From contig JAILPF010000275.1 in NCBI GenBank assembly GCA_024699575.1, positions 1-12,098 of the forward strand: a stretch of DNA of 12,098 nucleotides, written 5' to 3'. The position numbers were made by a program, and so were the translations under genes. The DNA is from Acetatifactor sp. (GTDB taxonomy: Bacteria > Bacillota > Clostridia > Lachnospirales > Lachnospiraceae). A model generated the notes under the pieces. It was not told the DNA's origin. It saw only the letters and a list, made by a program, of their open reading frames with translations, and did not search any database. This document shows, in pieces, positions 1-6,222 of this stretch. Each line of letters opens with the position of its first letter. Positions within the stretch are counted from its first letter, which is position 1.

Positions 1-2
1 AG

Positions 3-797
3 GAAGCAAAGGTGCTGGCGCGCAATTTCTGGCCCGGACCATTGACCATGATTTTGCCTAAGGCTGATATTGTTCCAAAGGAGACGACCGGCGGTTTGGA
101 TACCGTGGCTGTCAGAATGCCTTCTCATCCGGTGGCCAGCAAACTGATTGAATACAGTGGTGGCTATATTGCAGCTCCGAGCGCTAACAGGTCGGGGCGA
201 CCAAGCCCTACGGTTGCCCGATACGTTGTGGAAGATATGGATGGACGGATTGAAGTCATCATAGACGGCGGTGAGGTTGGCATTGGTCTGGAATCAACGA
301 TTATTGACCTGACAGTAACCCCTCCGCAGATTTTAAGACCCGGATACATCACAAAGGAGAAATTTGAACATGTTCTGGGAGAGGTTGATACCGATGTTAC
401 CATTCTGCGGGACGACAGCGGACAAGCTCCCAAAGCACCGGGAATGAAGTACAGACACTATGCACCGAAGGGCGACCTTACGATTGTGATGGGAGAGGCG
501 CTGAAGGTGGTGGATTATATCAATGAGCATGCGCAGCGAGATCAGGCGGCAGGCGAAAAGGTTGGCGTGATTGGCACCAGAGAGTACTTGGACAAGTACC
601 ATGCCAAAGTGGTGAAAAGTGTGGGAAGCAGGGCAGATGAGGAGAGTATTGCCAGACATCTCTACACGATTCTACGGGAATTCGATGATGAGGAAGTCAC
701 AAAAATCTATTCAGAAGGTTTTGACACAGAAGGTTTTGGACAGGCAATTATGAATAGGCTCTTAAAGGCGGCAGGCCATAAGGTAATAAACCTTTAA
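3..797 (+). CDS. Threonylcarbamoyl-AMP synthase, Sua5/YwlC type (5' end missing)
   Basis: Makes threonylcarbamoyl-AMP from threonine, bicarbonate and ATP, the first step of t6A formation at position 37 of ANN-decoding tRNAs. The frame is open from the first bases, so the true start lies upstream and the N-terminal part of the YrdC fold is missing. Counting from the GTG at 12, the visible marks are FWPGPLT (6-12), VRMPSHP (34-40), SANRSG (57-62) and ESTIIDL (94-100), all typical of YrdC/Sua5. The linker motif KAPGMKYRHYAPKG (141-154) follows, then about 105 residues of C-terminal Sua5 domain. This makes it the long Sua5 form, not the short TsaC form. It stops 32 nt before rpiB and probably belongs to the same transcript. 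The gene could be named tsaC, sua5 or ywlC. Family assignment is firm. Confidence 0.93.
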   Translation, partial: EAKVLARNFWPGPLTMILPKADIVPKETTGGLDTVAVRMPSHPVASKLIEYSGGYIAAPSANRSGRPSPTVARYVVEDMDGRIEVIIDGGEVGIGLESTIIDLTVTPPQILRPGYITKEKFEHVLGEVDTDVTILRDDSGQAPKAPGMKYRHYAPKGDLTIVMGEALKVVDYINEHAQRDQAAGEKVGVIGTREYLDKYHAKVVKSVGSRADEESIARHLYTILREFDDEEVTKIYSEGFDTEGFGQAIMNRLLKAAGHKVINL

Positions 798-829
798 AGA
801 ACAGCTTAGACAGAAAGGAAGAAAGAGAT

Positions 830-1261
830 ATGATATCATTGGGATGTGATCATGGCGGTTTTGAATTGAAGCAGAAAGTGATGAAGCATCTGGAAGAAAG
901 AGGGCTTGAGTACAAGGATATGGGTTGCTACAGCAAAGAAAGCTGCGATTATCCGCCCTTTGCACATGCTGCGGCAAAGGAAGTCGCAGAAGGACGTTGC
1001 GAAAAGGGTATTGTGATTTGTACAACCGGTATCGGAATCAGTATTTCTGCAAACAAGGTTCCGGGGGTGAGATGTGCACTCTGCGCAGATACGCTCACTG
1101 CCAAGATGACGAGACTCCACAATGATGCAAACATGCTGGCTATGGGTGCAGGAATTGTTGGAGACAATCTTGCAATGGCAATTGTGGATACTTTTCTGGA
1201 TACTCCTTTTTCAGGAGAGGAAAGACATCAAAGAAGAATTGAATTGATTGAAAAGCTTTAG
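830..1261 (+). CDS. rpiB: Ribose-5-phosphate isomerase B
   Basis: Interconverts ribose 5-phosphate and ribulose 5-phosphate in the cytosolic pentose phosphate pathway, which feeds PRPP synthesis. The 143-residue length is normal for the RpiB/LacA/LacB family. Key residues are the N-terminal GCDHGG (5-10), DYP (40-42), the catalytic cysteine and threonine in ICTTG (C64, T66), the GISISANK phosphate-binding stretch (69-76), and RLHNDAN with H97. HQRRIE (133-138) is the family's C-terminal signature. The ATG at 830 follows an AAGGAAG-type ribosome binding site. Some relatives act on allose 6-phosphate or galactose 6-phosphate, but the position next to upp and the single-gene form favour a housekeeping RpiB. 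Its TAG stop is embedded in the ribosome binding site of the next gene, which suggests translational coupling. Confidence 0.93.
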   Translation: MISLGCDHGGFELKQKVMKHLEERGLEYKDMGCYSKESCDYPPFAHAAAKEVAEGRCEKGIVICTTGIGISISANKVPGVRCALCADTLTAKMTRLHNDANMLAMGAGIVGDNLAMAIVDTFLDTPFSGEERHQRRIELIEKL

Positions 1262-1274
1262 GAGGAAACAAAAA

Positions 1275-1904
1275 ATGGCAAAAGTTGTAGTAATGGATCA
1301 TCCATTGATTCAGCACAAAATCGGATTAATCAGAAGAAAAGAAACAGGTACAAAGGACTTTAGACAGACGATTAGTGAAATCGCGATGTTAATCTGCTAT
1401 GAGGCAACCAGAGATTTAAAACTTGCGGATGTCGAAGTAGAGACTCCTATGTGTAAGACAGTTGTAAAAGAATTGAGTGGAAAGAAGCTGGCAATTGTTC
1501 CCATCCTCAGAGCAGGACTTGGAATGGTAGATGGTATGCTGGAATTGATCCCGGCTGCTAAGGTCGGTCACATTGGTCTCTACAGAGATCCTGAGACTTT
1601 GAAACCGGTTGAATATTATTGCAAACTGCCTGCAGACAGCGCTGAGAGAGAGGTGTTTGTGGTAGATCCCATGCTGGCTACCGGCGGTTCCTCTGTTGCG
1701 GCAATTCAGATGCTGAAGGATAAAGGCTGCAAGAGCATTCATTTTATGTGTATCATTGCCGCTCCCGAAGGTGTGGAGGCAATGAAGAAAGCACATCCTG
1801 ATGTGGATATGTATATTGGCTCTTTGGACGAAAAATTGAACGACCATGGCTACATTGTTCCCGGACTCGGCGATGCGGGAGACCGTATTTTCGGTACAAA
1901 ATAG
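1275..1904 (+). CDS. upp: Uracil phosphoribosyltransferase
   Basis: Joins uracil and PRPP to give UMP and pyrophosphate in cytosolic pyrimidine salvage. The ATG at 1275 is chosen because TAGGAGG at 1259-1265 lies directly upstream and it gives the standard 209 residues. An upstream in-frame ATG at 1248 would add nine basic residues inside rpiB and has no suitable ribosome binding site. Diagnostic segments are [13 protein letters not shown] (76-88), the PRPP-binding loop [11 protein letters not shown] (130-140) and the C-terminal uracil-binding [12 protein letters not shown] (193-204). RpiB immediately upstream contributes to the ribose 5-phosphate pool from which PRPP is made. In Bacillus, upp also lies directly upstream of the atp operon, so this gene is a useful synteny anchor. 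Confidence 0.96.
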   Translation: MAKVVVMDHPLIQHKIGLIRRKETGTKDFRQTISEIAMLICYEATRDLKLADVEVETPMCKTVVKELSGKKLAIVPILRAGLGMVDGMLELIPAAKVGHIGLYRDPETLKPVEYYCKLPADSAEREVFVVDPMLATGGSSVAAIQMLKDKGCKSIHFMCIIAAPEGVEAMKKAHPDVDMYIGSLDEKLNDHGYIVPGLGDAGDRIFGTK

Positions 1905-1933
1905 TCCGGCAAAAGCATCGGAGGATATTATAT

Positions 1934-2419
1934 ATGGGAGCTAAGAGAGAAGACTATATCAGTTGGGATGAATACTTTATGGGAGTGGCACACCTTTCCG
2001 GAATGCGCTCAAAGGATCCCAGTACACAAGTGGGGGCTTGTATCGTCAGCAATGACAATAAGATTCTCTCCATGGGTTACAACGGCTTTCCTACAGGGTG
2101 CTCGGACGACGAGTTCCCGTGGGAGAGAGAGGGAGAGGCTGAGGAAACGAAATATCCCTTCGTCACACACAGTGAACTAAATGCAATATTGAACTACCGG
2201 GGAGGCTCTCTGGAGGGAACAAAATTATATGTATCGCTGTTTCCCTGCAATGAATGTGCTAAGGCAATTATTCAGGCGGGAATAAAAACAGTGGTATATG
2301 ATAGTGACAAGTATGCAGGAACACCGATGAACAGAGCATCAAAAAGAATGTTTGATGCTGCCGGAGTGAAATATATTCCTTACAGCCGGACCGGTAGGAT
2401 GATTGCAATCAAGGTGTAG
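1934..2419 (+). CDS. dCMP deaminase (ComEB family)
   Basis: Deaminates dCMP to dUMP, the precursor of dTMP, using a bound zinc ion. The 161-residue protein has the cytidine/deoxycytidylate deaminase zinc site: H79 and catalytic E81 in THSELNAILN, and C105 and C108 in FPCNEC. The usual HAE triplet is HSE here, a mild variant. The GYNGFPTGC segment (48-56) matches the region that in this family contacts nucleotide and the allosteric effector dCTP. The N-terminal SWDEYFM and DPSTQVGA are also typical. GGAGGA at 1920-1925 supports the ATG at 1934. The gene lies 29 nt after upp and 21 nt before the hydrolase gene, so co-transcription is likely. Bacillus comEB is the best-known relative by name, but nothing here indicates competence. 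Confidence 0.92.
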   Translation: MGAKREDYISWDEYFMGVAHLSGMRSKDPSTQVGACIVSNDNKILSMGYNGFPTGCSDDEFPWEREGEAEETKYPFVTHSELNAILNYRGGSLEGTKLYVSLFPCNECAKAIIQAGIKTVVYDSDKYAGTPMNRASKRMFDAAGVKYIPYSRTGRMIAIKV

Positions 2420-2440
2420 AAAGGCAGGGGTGTATAGGAT

Positions 2441-3607
2441 TTGAAAAACCGTACCAGAGTGAAGGTCATATTATTTATGACAATTGTCTCAGTAATGATT
2501 ACGGCGGCGGGTGATAAAATCATAACACAGGCTACCTCCACGAAGGATAAAATCAATCAGACTGAAAATGAAAAGAATGCGCTGCAGGGTCAGTTAAATG
2601 AATCTCAGGAAAACCTGGAAGGACTAAAAAACAGCCAGAATTCACTGAAAGGTGAACTCGCAGGTTTAAAGGATGATATGACTGAAATCAGCAATAATCT
2701 GGAGGAGCTGGAAAAAAAGATTGCTCAGAAGATTACTGAGATAGAAGAGACACAGGTTGCACTGGATGAAGCGAGAGCGACGGAGGAATGGCAGCAGGAG
2801 TGTATGGTAATTCGTGCGCGGGAGATGTACGAACGCAATGATACCAGCTACCTGAATGCGATTATCAACGCCGGAAGCCTGTCGGATATGCTGAATGTCG
2901 CTGACTACTTTGAAAAAATTGCATCCTATGACAGAGGGAAGCTTCAGGAGTTCATTGAAAATCGTCAATACATCGAGGCGCAGGAAGCCCTGCTTGAATC
3001 AGAGAAAGCAGAATTTGAGAATCTGAAAGCGGCAGCGGAAGCGGAGAAAAACAAAGTTCAGGGTATGATTAGCAAGACAGCTAATTCCATCTCTAAATAT
3101 GCCGATCAGATATCTGAGGAAGAGCAACACGCGTTGGAGATTGAGGCAGAGATTAAGAAAAAAGAAGAAGACCTTGTTTATCTGAAACAGAAACTGGCTG
3201 AGGAGATGGCTATGTCTCAGACCGCTGCGAATTCAGCGTGGAGAGACATTTCGGAGGTAAGCTTTACAGAGGGCGATCGATATCTTTTAGCCAATTTGAT
3301 TTACTGCGAGGCAGGCGGAGAACCTTATGCCGGACAGCTGGCGGTGGGGTCAGTGGTAATCAACAGGGTGCTAAGCTCTGTTTATCCGGACTCTGTTGTG
3401 GGAGTTATCTATCAGAACAAACAGTTTTCACCGGTGGCGAGCGGCAGACTGGAGCTTGCGCTTGCATCCAATAAAGCAACTGCAAGCTGTTACAAGGCGG
3501 CGGACGAAGCGATGGCGGGCGTTACCAATGTAGGAACCTGCGTTTATTTCAGGACGCCTGTGGAGGGCCTGACCGGAATCAGCATCGGAGGACATATATT
3601 CTATTAG
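2441..3607 (+). CDS. Secreted coiled-coil protein with SleB-type cell-wall hydrolase domain
   Basis: Predicted extracellular peptidoglycan hydrolase. The frame opens with TTG at 2441 behind a weak purine-rich site, so expression may be modest. Residues 1-8 are basic and 9-24 hydrophobic, forming a signal peptide. Residues about 34-260 are almost all charged heptad-like helix, with the pattern RAREMYERN..YLNAIINAGS..DML..ADYFEKIASYD (125-164) seen in PcsB/CwlO N-terminal domains. Residues about 277-388 match the SleB/CwlJ hydrolase fold (Hydrolase_2), with LIYCEAGGEPYAGQ (286-299), VVINRVLSSVYP (305-316), QFSPV (328-332) and terminal IGGHIFY. E290 is the candidate catalytic acid, by analogy to SleB lytic transglycosylases. 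In PcsB/CwlO the coiled coil is the part controlled by FtsEX, so regulated septal or lateral wall cleavage is a reasonable inference. Last gene of the + strand block. Confidence 0.85.
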   Translation: MKNRTRVKVILFMTIVSVMITAAGDKIITQATSTKDKINQTENEKNALQGQLNESQENLEGLKNSQNSLKGELAGLKDDMTEISNNLEELEKKIAQKITEIEETQVALDEARATEEWQQECMVIRAREMYERNDTSYLNAIINAGSLSDMLNVADYFEKIASYDRGKLQEFIENRQYIEAQEALLESEKAEFENLKAAAEAEKNKVQGMISKTANSISKYADQISEEEQHALEIEAEIKKKEEDLVYLKQKLAEEMAMSQTAANSAWRDISEVSFTEGDRYLLANLIYCEAGGEPYAGQLAVGSVVINRVLSSVYPDSVVGVIYQNKQFSPVASGRLELALASNKATASCYKAADEAMAGVTNVGTCVYFRTPVEGLTGISIGGHIFY

Positions 3608-3616
3608 CTGACAAAG

Positions 3617-3654
3617 AATAAGGAGCTGTCGCGCTAAGCGATTGGCTCCTTATT
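3617..3654. terminator. Strong hairpin between convergent genes
   Basis: AATAAGGAGC (3617-3626) pairs perfectly with GCTCCTTATT (3645-3654), and TCGC/GCGA (3629-3632 with 3638-3641) forms an inner stem. It lies ten bases after the hydrolase stop and overlaps the stop codon of the minus-strand regulator gene. No clean U run follows on either side, so it may end transcription bidirectionally but only moderately well. Confidence 0.6.
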
Positions 3655-3847
3655 ACTCCGTCCAAAACAGTTCATCCAGCGTTTTGTTCAGAACTTTGCA
3701 GATTTCGATGCACAGGCTGATGCTTGGATTATAATTACCGGACTCAATCAACCCGATGGTTTGTCTCGCAACACCAACCTTGTCTGCTAATTGTTCCTGG
3801 GTTAAATCGCATTCAATACGCGCAATTTTCATTCTTTTATTCTTCAT
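3653..3847 (-). CDS. Small Cro/CI (XRE) family transcriptional regulator
   Basis: A 64-residue DNA-binding protein consisting of little more than one helix-turn-helix. From the ATG at 3847: basic MKNKRMKIARIE, then the HTH core LTQEQLADKVGVARQTIGLIESG (about 15-37), YNPSISLCIEICKVL, and a closing LDELFWTE typical of small stand-alone XRE regulators. The TTG at 3865 would add six residues but overlaps the GGAAGGA ribosome binding site that serves the ATG at 3847, so the shorter form is preferred. It overlaps the end of the upstream membrane-protein gene by 11 nt, so the two are translationally coupled. A 14-bp-arm inverted repeat over the operon's -35 box is the obvious candidate operator, which would make the pair autoregulated. 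That is inference; the inducing signal is unknown. Confidence 0.9.
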   Translation of the reverse strand: MKNKRMKIARIECDLTQEQLADKVGVARQTIGLIESGNYNPSISLCIEICKVLNKTLDELFWTE

Positions 3848-4532
3848 CCGCCGGTTCCTTCCCAACTATATTTTTGTCTGCCCGCCTTTCTGCTATTTTC
3901 ATCATTCCTGTAAAGATAAGGTAAAACGGAATGCCCCATCCGGCAGCCATACCGAATATCCAAAGCAACCCCTCCGGATGAAACATACCGCCCCGAAACA
4001 GCATCGGGAATCCCATAAACACGCCAAAGAAAAGAGCTCCCATTGCTGTACGTTTTTTCAACTCTTTTTTCCCGTCTTTCTCTTTCTTTTCTGTTCCCCA
4101 GATGAACCACCCGTTCTTAATGGAAAAATAGGTGATTAAGAGAGCAGGAACTCCCCAGATAACAAGGTAAAGACCAAGCCATTTGATATATTCTTTGGCA
4201 ACAAATAGGAAAAGTAATTCTCCCGTTATGATAATTTCAAAACTTAATGTAAAAGCTTTAGCCAGAATTTTATGATGGATGGAAAGAAGTGCTTCATCTT
4301 TTTTGGTTAACAGCAAAATACCGTGTTTCCATTCAGAAACTATGCAAAATATTCCACTGACTGCCAATGAAATCAATTCTAAAGTATATACATACAACGG
4401 AACTTTATAGTACAGTTTCGCTATAATCGATGCAACCATCAGAATACTGATCAAATAAAACATCTTCGCCGACAGACGATTGCTCTCCTTCTCAATTCTT
4501 TCATCTAATAGATGTTTTTGATTTTTCCACAT
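3837..4532 (-). CDS. Polytopic membrane protein paired with XRE regulator
   Basis: Function unknown. The 231-residue protein starts with a charged segment (LLDERIEKESNRL, 8-20). Hydrophobic stretches follow at about 24-41, 46-65, 98-112, 118-136, 165-179 and 188-210, suggesting five or six membrane helices. A lysine-rich loop lies at 149-161 and the tail is charged. The layout resembles the uncharacterised Firmicutes membrane proteins (DUF6773-like, tentative) encoded beside tiny XRE regulators; I cannot confirm the family without a search. GGAGG lies eight bases upstream of the ATG at 4532, and a good promoter with an inverted repeat lies further upstream. The gene appears more A+T-rich than the flanking metabolic genes, which fits accessory origin. 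No catalytic motif, transporter signature or immunity motif is evident. Confidence 0.85.
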   Translation of the reverse strand: MWKNQKHLLDERIEKESNRLSAKMFYLISILMVASIIAKLYYKVPLYVYTLELISLAVSGIFCIVSEWKHGILLLTKKDEALLSIHHKILAKAFTLSFEIIITGELLFLFVAKEYIKWLGLYLVIWGVPALLITYFSIKNGWFIWGTEKKEKDGKKELKKRTAMGALFFGVFMGFPMLFRGGMFHPEGLLWIFGMAAGWGIPFYLIFTGMMKIAERRADKNIVGKEPADEE

Positions 4533-4585
4533 GATGATACCTCCCTATACGAGTAGACTTATCAGATTTCTTTCTGTGCATATCA

Positions 4586-4614
4586 ATCATAACATGAGAA
4601 ATAGCAAAATGCAA
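4586..4614 (-). promoter_or_regulatory. Sigma-A-type promoter of the membrane protein/XRE operon
   Basis: Read on the minus strand, TTGCAT (4614-4609) and TATGAT (4591-4586) are separated by 17 bases, a near-consensus vegetative promoter. Start of transcription would fall near 4579, giving a leader of about 47 nt before the ATG at 4532. The -35 box lies inside one arm of the inverted repeat at 4602-4635. Confidence 0.75.
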
Positions 4615-4635
4615 TATATACATTACATTTTGCTA
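4602..4635. promoter_or_regulatory. Inverted repeat over the -35 box, candidate XRE operator
   Basis: TAGCAAAATGCAAT (4602-4615) and ATTACATTTTGCTA (4622-4635) are reverse complements with one mismatch in 14, separated by ATATAC. One arm contains the -35 hexamer of the minus-strand promoter, so a bound dimer would block RNA polymerase. The XRE protein encoded by this operon is the natural candidate ligand (inference). There is no U run, and the repeat lies upstream of the predicted transcription start, so a terminator role is unlikely. Confidence 0.65.
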
Positions 4636-4642
4636 CTGAAGT

Positions 4643-4673
4643 AAAAAAGGAATTGGCAATGCGCCAATTCCTT
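4643..4673 (-). terminator. Intrinsic terminator of the GNAT/DUF402 unit
   Basis: On the minus strand AAGGAATTGGC (4673-4663), a five-base loop, and GCCAATTCCTT (4657-4647) form a perfect 11-bp stem. A six-base T run lies at 4648-4643, its first two bases shared with the stem. It lies 14 bases beyond the DUF402 stop codon, a classic rho-independent layout, and immediately upstream of the operator of the next minus-strand operon. Confidence 0.88.
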
Positions 4674-4687
4674 CGATTTACAGCCCA

Positions 4688-5182
4688 CTACAGTCCGGCC
4701 TGATTGAGTTTCTCCTGCAGGCGATCAAATTTATCACGGTCGATAATATCTAACAGATTATGCAGGCGCCTGAGGCATTTGATCATCTGCTCTTTGCTGA
4801 TTAACTTACGCTCCATTGCCTCGGCAAGTTCATCCAGATCCATTACTTTTACATGACCATCAGGAAATATAATTACGTCTGCCAGCAAATCTGTGACAAT
4901 CATTACATTCTCATTTCTCTTATATTCAAAATCAACAATATCGCAGTACCAATATAGAAGAGAGTTGTCAGCCCGGTAAAATTTGCTGACCTTGATTCCT
5001 TCTTTCAAGAAATAACAGGAGGAACCGTGAGTAAAATCTCGCTTGGCACGCAGTGTGTTCCAACGTGTTAAAATGAGTTCTTCATCACACATGACGATTA
5101 TGTCATCTTTGAGGGGAATACATTCGCTTGGAATCAGTCTTTTTCGGTACAGTTTCAAGGAACCAGCCATAGAATCTGCCAT
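4688..5182 (-). CDS. DUF402 domain protein
   Basis: Member of the DUF402 family, small cytosolic proteins whose studied relatives include nucleoside di-/triphosphate phosphatases and an RNA-binding protein; the reaction of this member is unknown. The 164-residue sequence has the family progression: SSCYFLKEGIKVSKFY (54-69), LLYWYCDIVDFEY (74-86), a DLLADVIIFPDGHVKVMD core (98-115), LDELAEAMERKLIS (116-129) and a helical C-terminus. The acidic residues of the DL..DV core and LDELAEA are where the phosphatase relatives bind metal. AGGAGG just upstream supports the ATG at 5182. It follows the GNAT gene by 42 nt, and a clear terminator sits just after it, so the two form a bicistronic unit. Confidence 0.85.
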   Translation of the reverse strand: MADSMAGSLKLYRKRLIPSECIPLKDDIIVMCDEELILTRWNTLRAKRDFTHGSSCYFLKEGIKVSKFYRADNSLLYWYCDIVDFEYKRNENVMIVTDLLADVIIFPDGHVKVMDLDELAEAMERKLISKEQMIKCLRRLHNLLDIIDRDKFDRLQEKLNQAGL

Positions 5183-5208
5183 AGAAATCCTCCTTTTGCT
5201 TTGATAAC

Positions 5209-5224
5209 CGGCTGATAATAGCCG
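5209..5224. other. Small intercistronic hairpin
   Basis: CGGCT (5209-5213) and AGCCG (5220-5224) pair around GATAAT, directly after the GNAT stop codon. Only five base pairs and no T run, so it is not a terminator. It might affect transcript processing between the GNAT and DUF402 genes, or it may be chance. Confidence 0.3.
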
Positions 5225-5758
5225 CTATAACAGTGGATACGGGATAAAGGGCATGGGCGGTACGGTATGCGGACATAGCTCTTTTTCCATCCAGATCATG
5301 TCGTGCCATGCATTAAATTTAAAGCCGGATGCATGAAAATGCGCAGCCGGTTTATAGCCAAAATGCTCGTGGAACCGGACACTTGCCGGGTTGGGATAAG
5401 TGATACAGGCACATACATTGCAGATGTGCTGCGCGGTAAGGGCTTCTTCAAGGGCGGAATACAATGCCTGGCCGATTCCGCCGTGCCTGGAGTCCATGCG
5501 AACATAGATGGAGGTCTCAACAGACCAGTCGTATGCAGCGCGACCTTTGAAGGCAGATGCGTAGGCGTAGCCAAGGATTTCTCCGTCCTGTTGTGCAACG
5601 AGATAAGGATATTTTTGCAGGGTTGTGCGGATTCTATTCTCGAATTCCTTCAGGGAAGGAACATCGTATTCAAAAGTTATTACAGTCTGCTCCACGTAAG
5701 GGGCATAAATTGCGAGAATTGCAGGCGCATCCTCTGTTTTTGCGGTACGTATTTCCAT
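5225..5758 (-). CDS. GNAT N-acetyltransferase, phosphinothricin/methionine-sulfoximine acetyltransferase-like
   Basis: Predicted cytosolic acetyl-CoA-dependent acetyltransferase of 177 residues. It follows the Pat/Bar/YwnH/MddA pattern: MEIRTAKTEDAPAILAIYAPYV at the start (substrate loop), TFEYDVPSLKEFENRI (28-43), YAYASAFKGRAAYDWSVETSIYV (64-86) with E81, the acetyl-CoA pyrophosphate loop RHGGIGQAL (91-99), NPASVRFHEHFGY (123-135) and the closing FKFNAWHDMIWMEKEL (146-161). Members acetylate phosphinothricin, methionine sulfoximine or related amino acids; substrate cannot be told from sequence and no resistance is implied. The last 16 residues are proline-rich and extend past the usual end. 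GGAGT precedes the ATG at 5758, and a good promoter lies 30-60 nt upstream. First gene of a two-gene unit with DUF402. Confidence 0.87.
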   Translation of the reverse strand: MEIRTAKTEDAPAILAIYAPYVEQTVITFEYDVPSLKEFENRIRTTLQKYPYLVAQQDGEILGYAYASAFKGRAAYDWSVETSIYVRMDSRHGGIGQALYSALEEALTAQHICNVCACITYPNPASVRFHEHFGYKPAAHFHASGFKFNAWHDMIWMEKELCPHTVPPMPFIPYPLL

Positions 5759-5787
5759 AATTACTCCAATCTGTCTTATTGATTATG

Positions 5788-5817
5788 ATACTACAGCCGA
5801 AACCGGTGAAATGTCAA
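5788..5817 (-). promoter_or_regulatory. Promoter of the GNAT/DUF402 unit
   Basis: On the minus strand, consensus TTGACA (5817-5812), an 18-base spacer and TAGTAT (5793-5788). Transcription would start near 5781, about 23 nt before the GNAT ATG. It diverges from the atp promoter about 55 bases away. Confidence 0.7.
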
Positions 5818-5870
5818 TGCGATTGGCAAAATATATTGAGGAAAAATGATTGTGAACACCTGACAGCACC

Positions 5871-5899
5871 TAGACAAAATCGGAAAATTTAGGTATAAT
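5871..5899 (+). promoter_or_regulatory. Promoter of the atp operon
   Basis: TAGACA (5871-5876), a 17-base spacer and a perfect TATAAT (5894-5899). Transcription would start near 5906, leaving a leader of about 70 nt before atpZ. It is the only strong + strand promoter pattern I see before the ATP synthase genes, so the operon appears to be transcribed separately from upp. Confidence 0.8.
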
Positions 5900-5976
5900 T
5901 TACTGTAGCTATACCATTCAATCTGATAATTTGCCGTATTTGTGCAAAAATAGATACCGAAAGGGGAATTGTATGC

Positions 5977-6222
5977 ATGAAAAAAGGGCGTGTAGGCAGT
6001 GAAGTATACCGTTCCTTCGCTTTGGTGATGCAGTTTGGTATCAATATGCTGGTTCCGATATGCCTGATGACTGCGTTAGGAATATATCTTGACCGCAAGC
6101 TTGGAACGTCCTATCTGGTCATTGTGCTTTTTACTGTGGGAGCCATTGCCGGAGGGCAGAATATTTACCGCATGGCAAAAAGGATATATGAAAATGATGG
6201 AGACGATAAAAAAAATCAATAG
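5977..6222 (+). CDS. atpZ: AtpZ/AtpI-family small membrane protein of the ATP synthase operon
   Basis: An 81-residue two-helix membrane protein of the AtpZ (ATPase gene 1) family. Hydrophobic hairpin arms lie at about 14-37 (MQFGINMLVPICLMTALGIYLD) and 45-61 (SYLVIVLFTVGAIAGGQ), joined by DRKLGT, with a basic start and a charged tail. In alkaliphilic Bacillus, AtpZ and AtpI have been linked to Mg2+/Ca2+ movement and to ATP synthase assembly or stability; the role here is inferred from position. The ATG at 5977 follows AAGGGGA at 5961-5967. An out-of-frame ATG at 5973 would make only a nine-residue peptide. The gene overlaps the start of atpI by 29 nt. Confidence 0.85.
   Translation: MKKGRVGSEVYRSFALVMQFGINMLVPICLMTALGIYLDRKLGTSYLVIVLFTVGAIAGGQNIYRMAKRIYENDGDDKKNQ

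Noticed and set aside
1416..1847. 143-codon minus-strand frame inside upp
   Set aside because: Shadow of a conserved enzyme, without start context or recognisable domain.
3756..4139. 127-codon + strand frame across the regulator and membrane-protein genes
   Set aside because: It is the complement of two genes with ribosome binding sites and family signatures; the translation is low-complexity and F/S/P/H-rich, as shadows are.
3653..4532. XRE plus membrane protein as a toxin-antitoxin or phage-defence pair
   Set aside because: The membrane protein is large and multi-spanning with no toxin-like features, and no nuclease, protease or other effector domain is present; nothing in the sequence supports a defence role.
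4602..4635. Reading the 14-bp inverted repeat as a terminator or small-RNA hairpin
   Set aside because: It is A+T-rich without a G+C stem or T run, lies beyond the true terminator at 4643-4673, and covers a promoter -35 box; an operator explains it better.
5303..5782. 159-codon open frame on the + strand opposite the GNAT gene
   Set aside because: It is antisense to a well-recognised acetyltransferase, has no convincing ribosome binding site, and its translation has no recognisable domain.
5906..5976. Riboswitch or structured leader before atpZ
   Set aside because: The leader is only about 70 nt, and I find no stable multi-stem structure or known aptamer motif in it.
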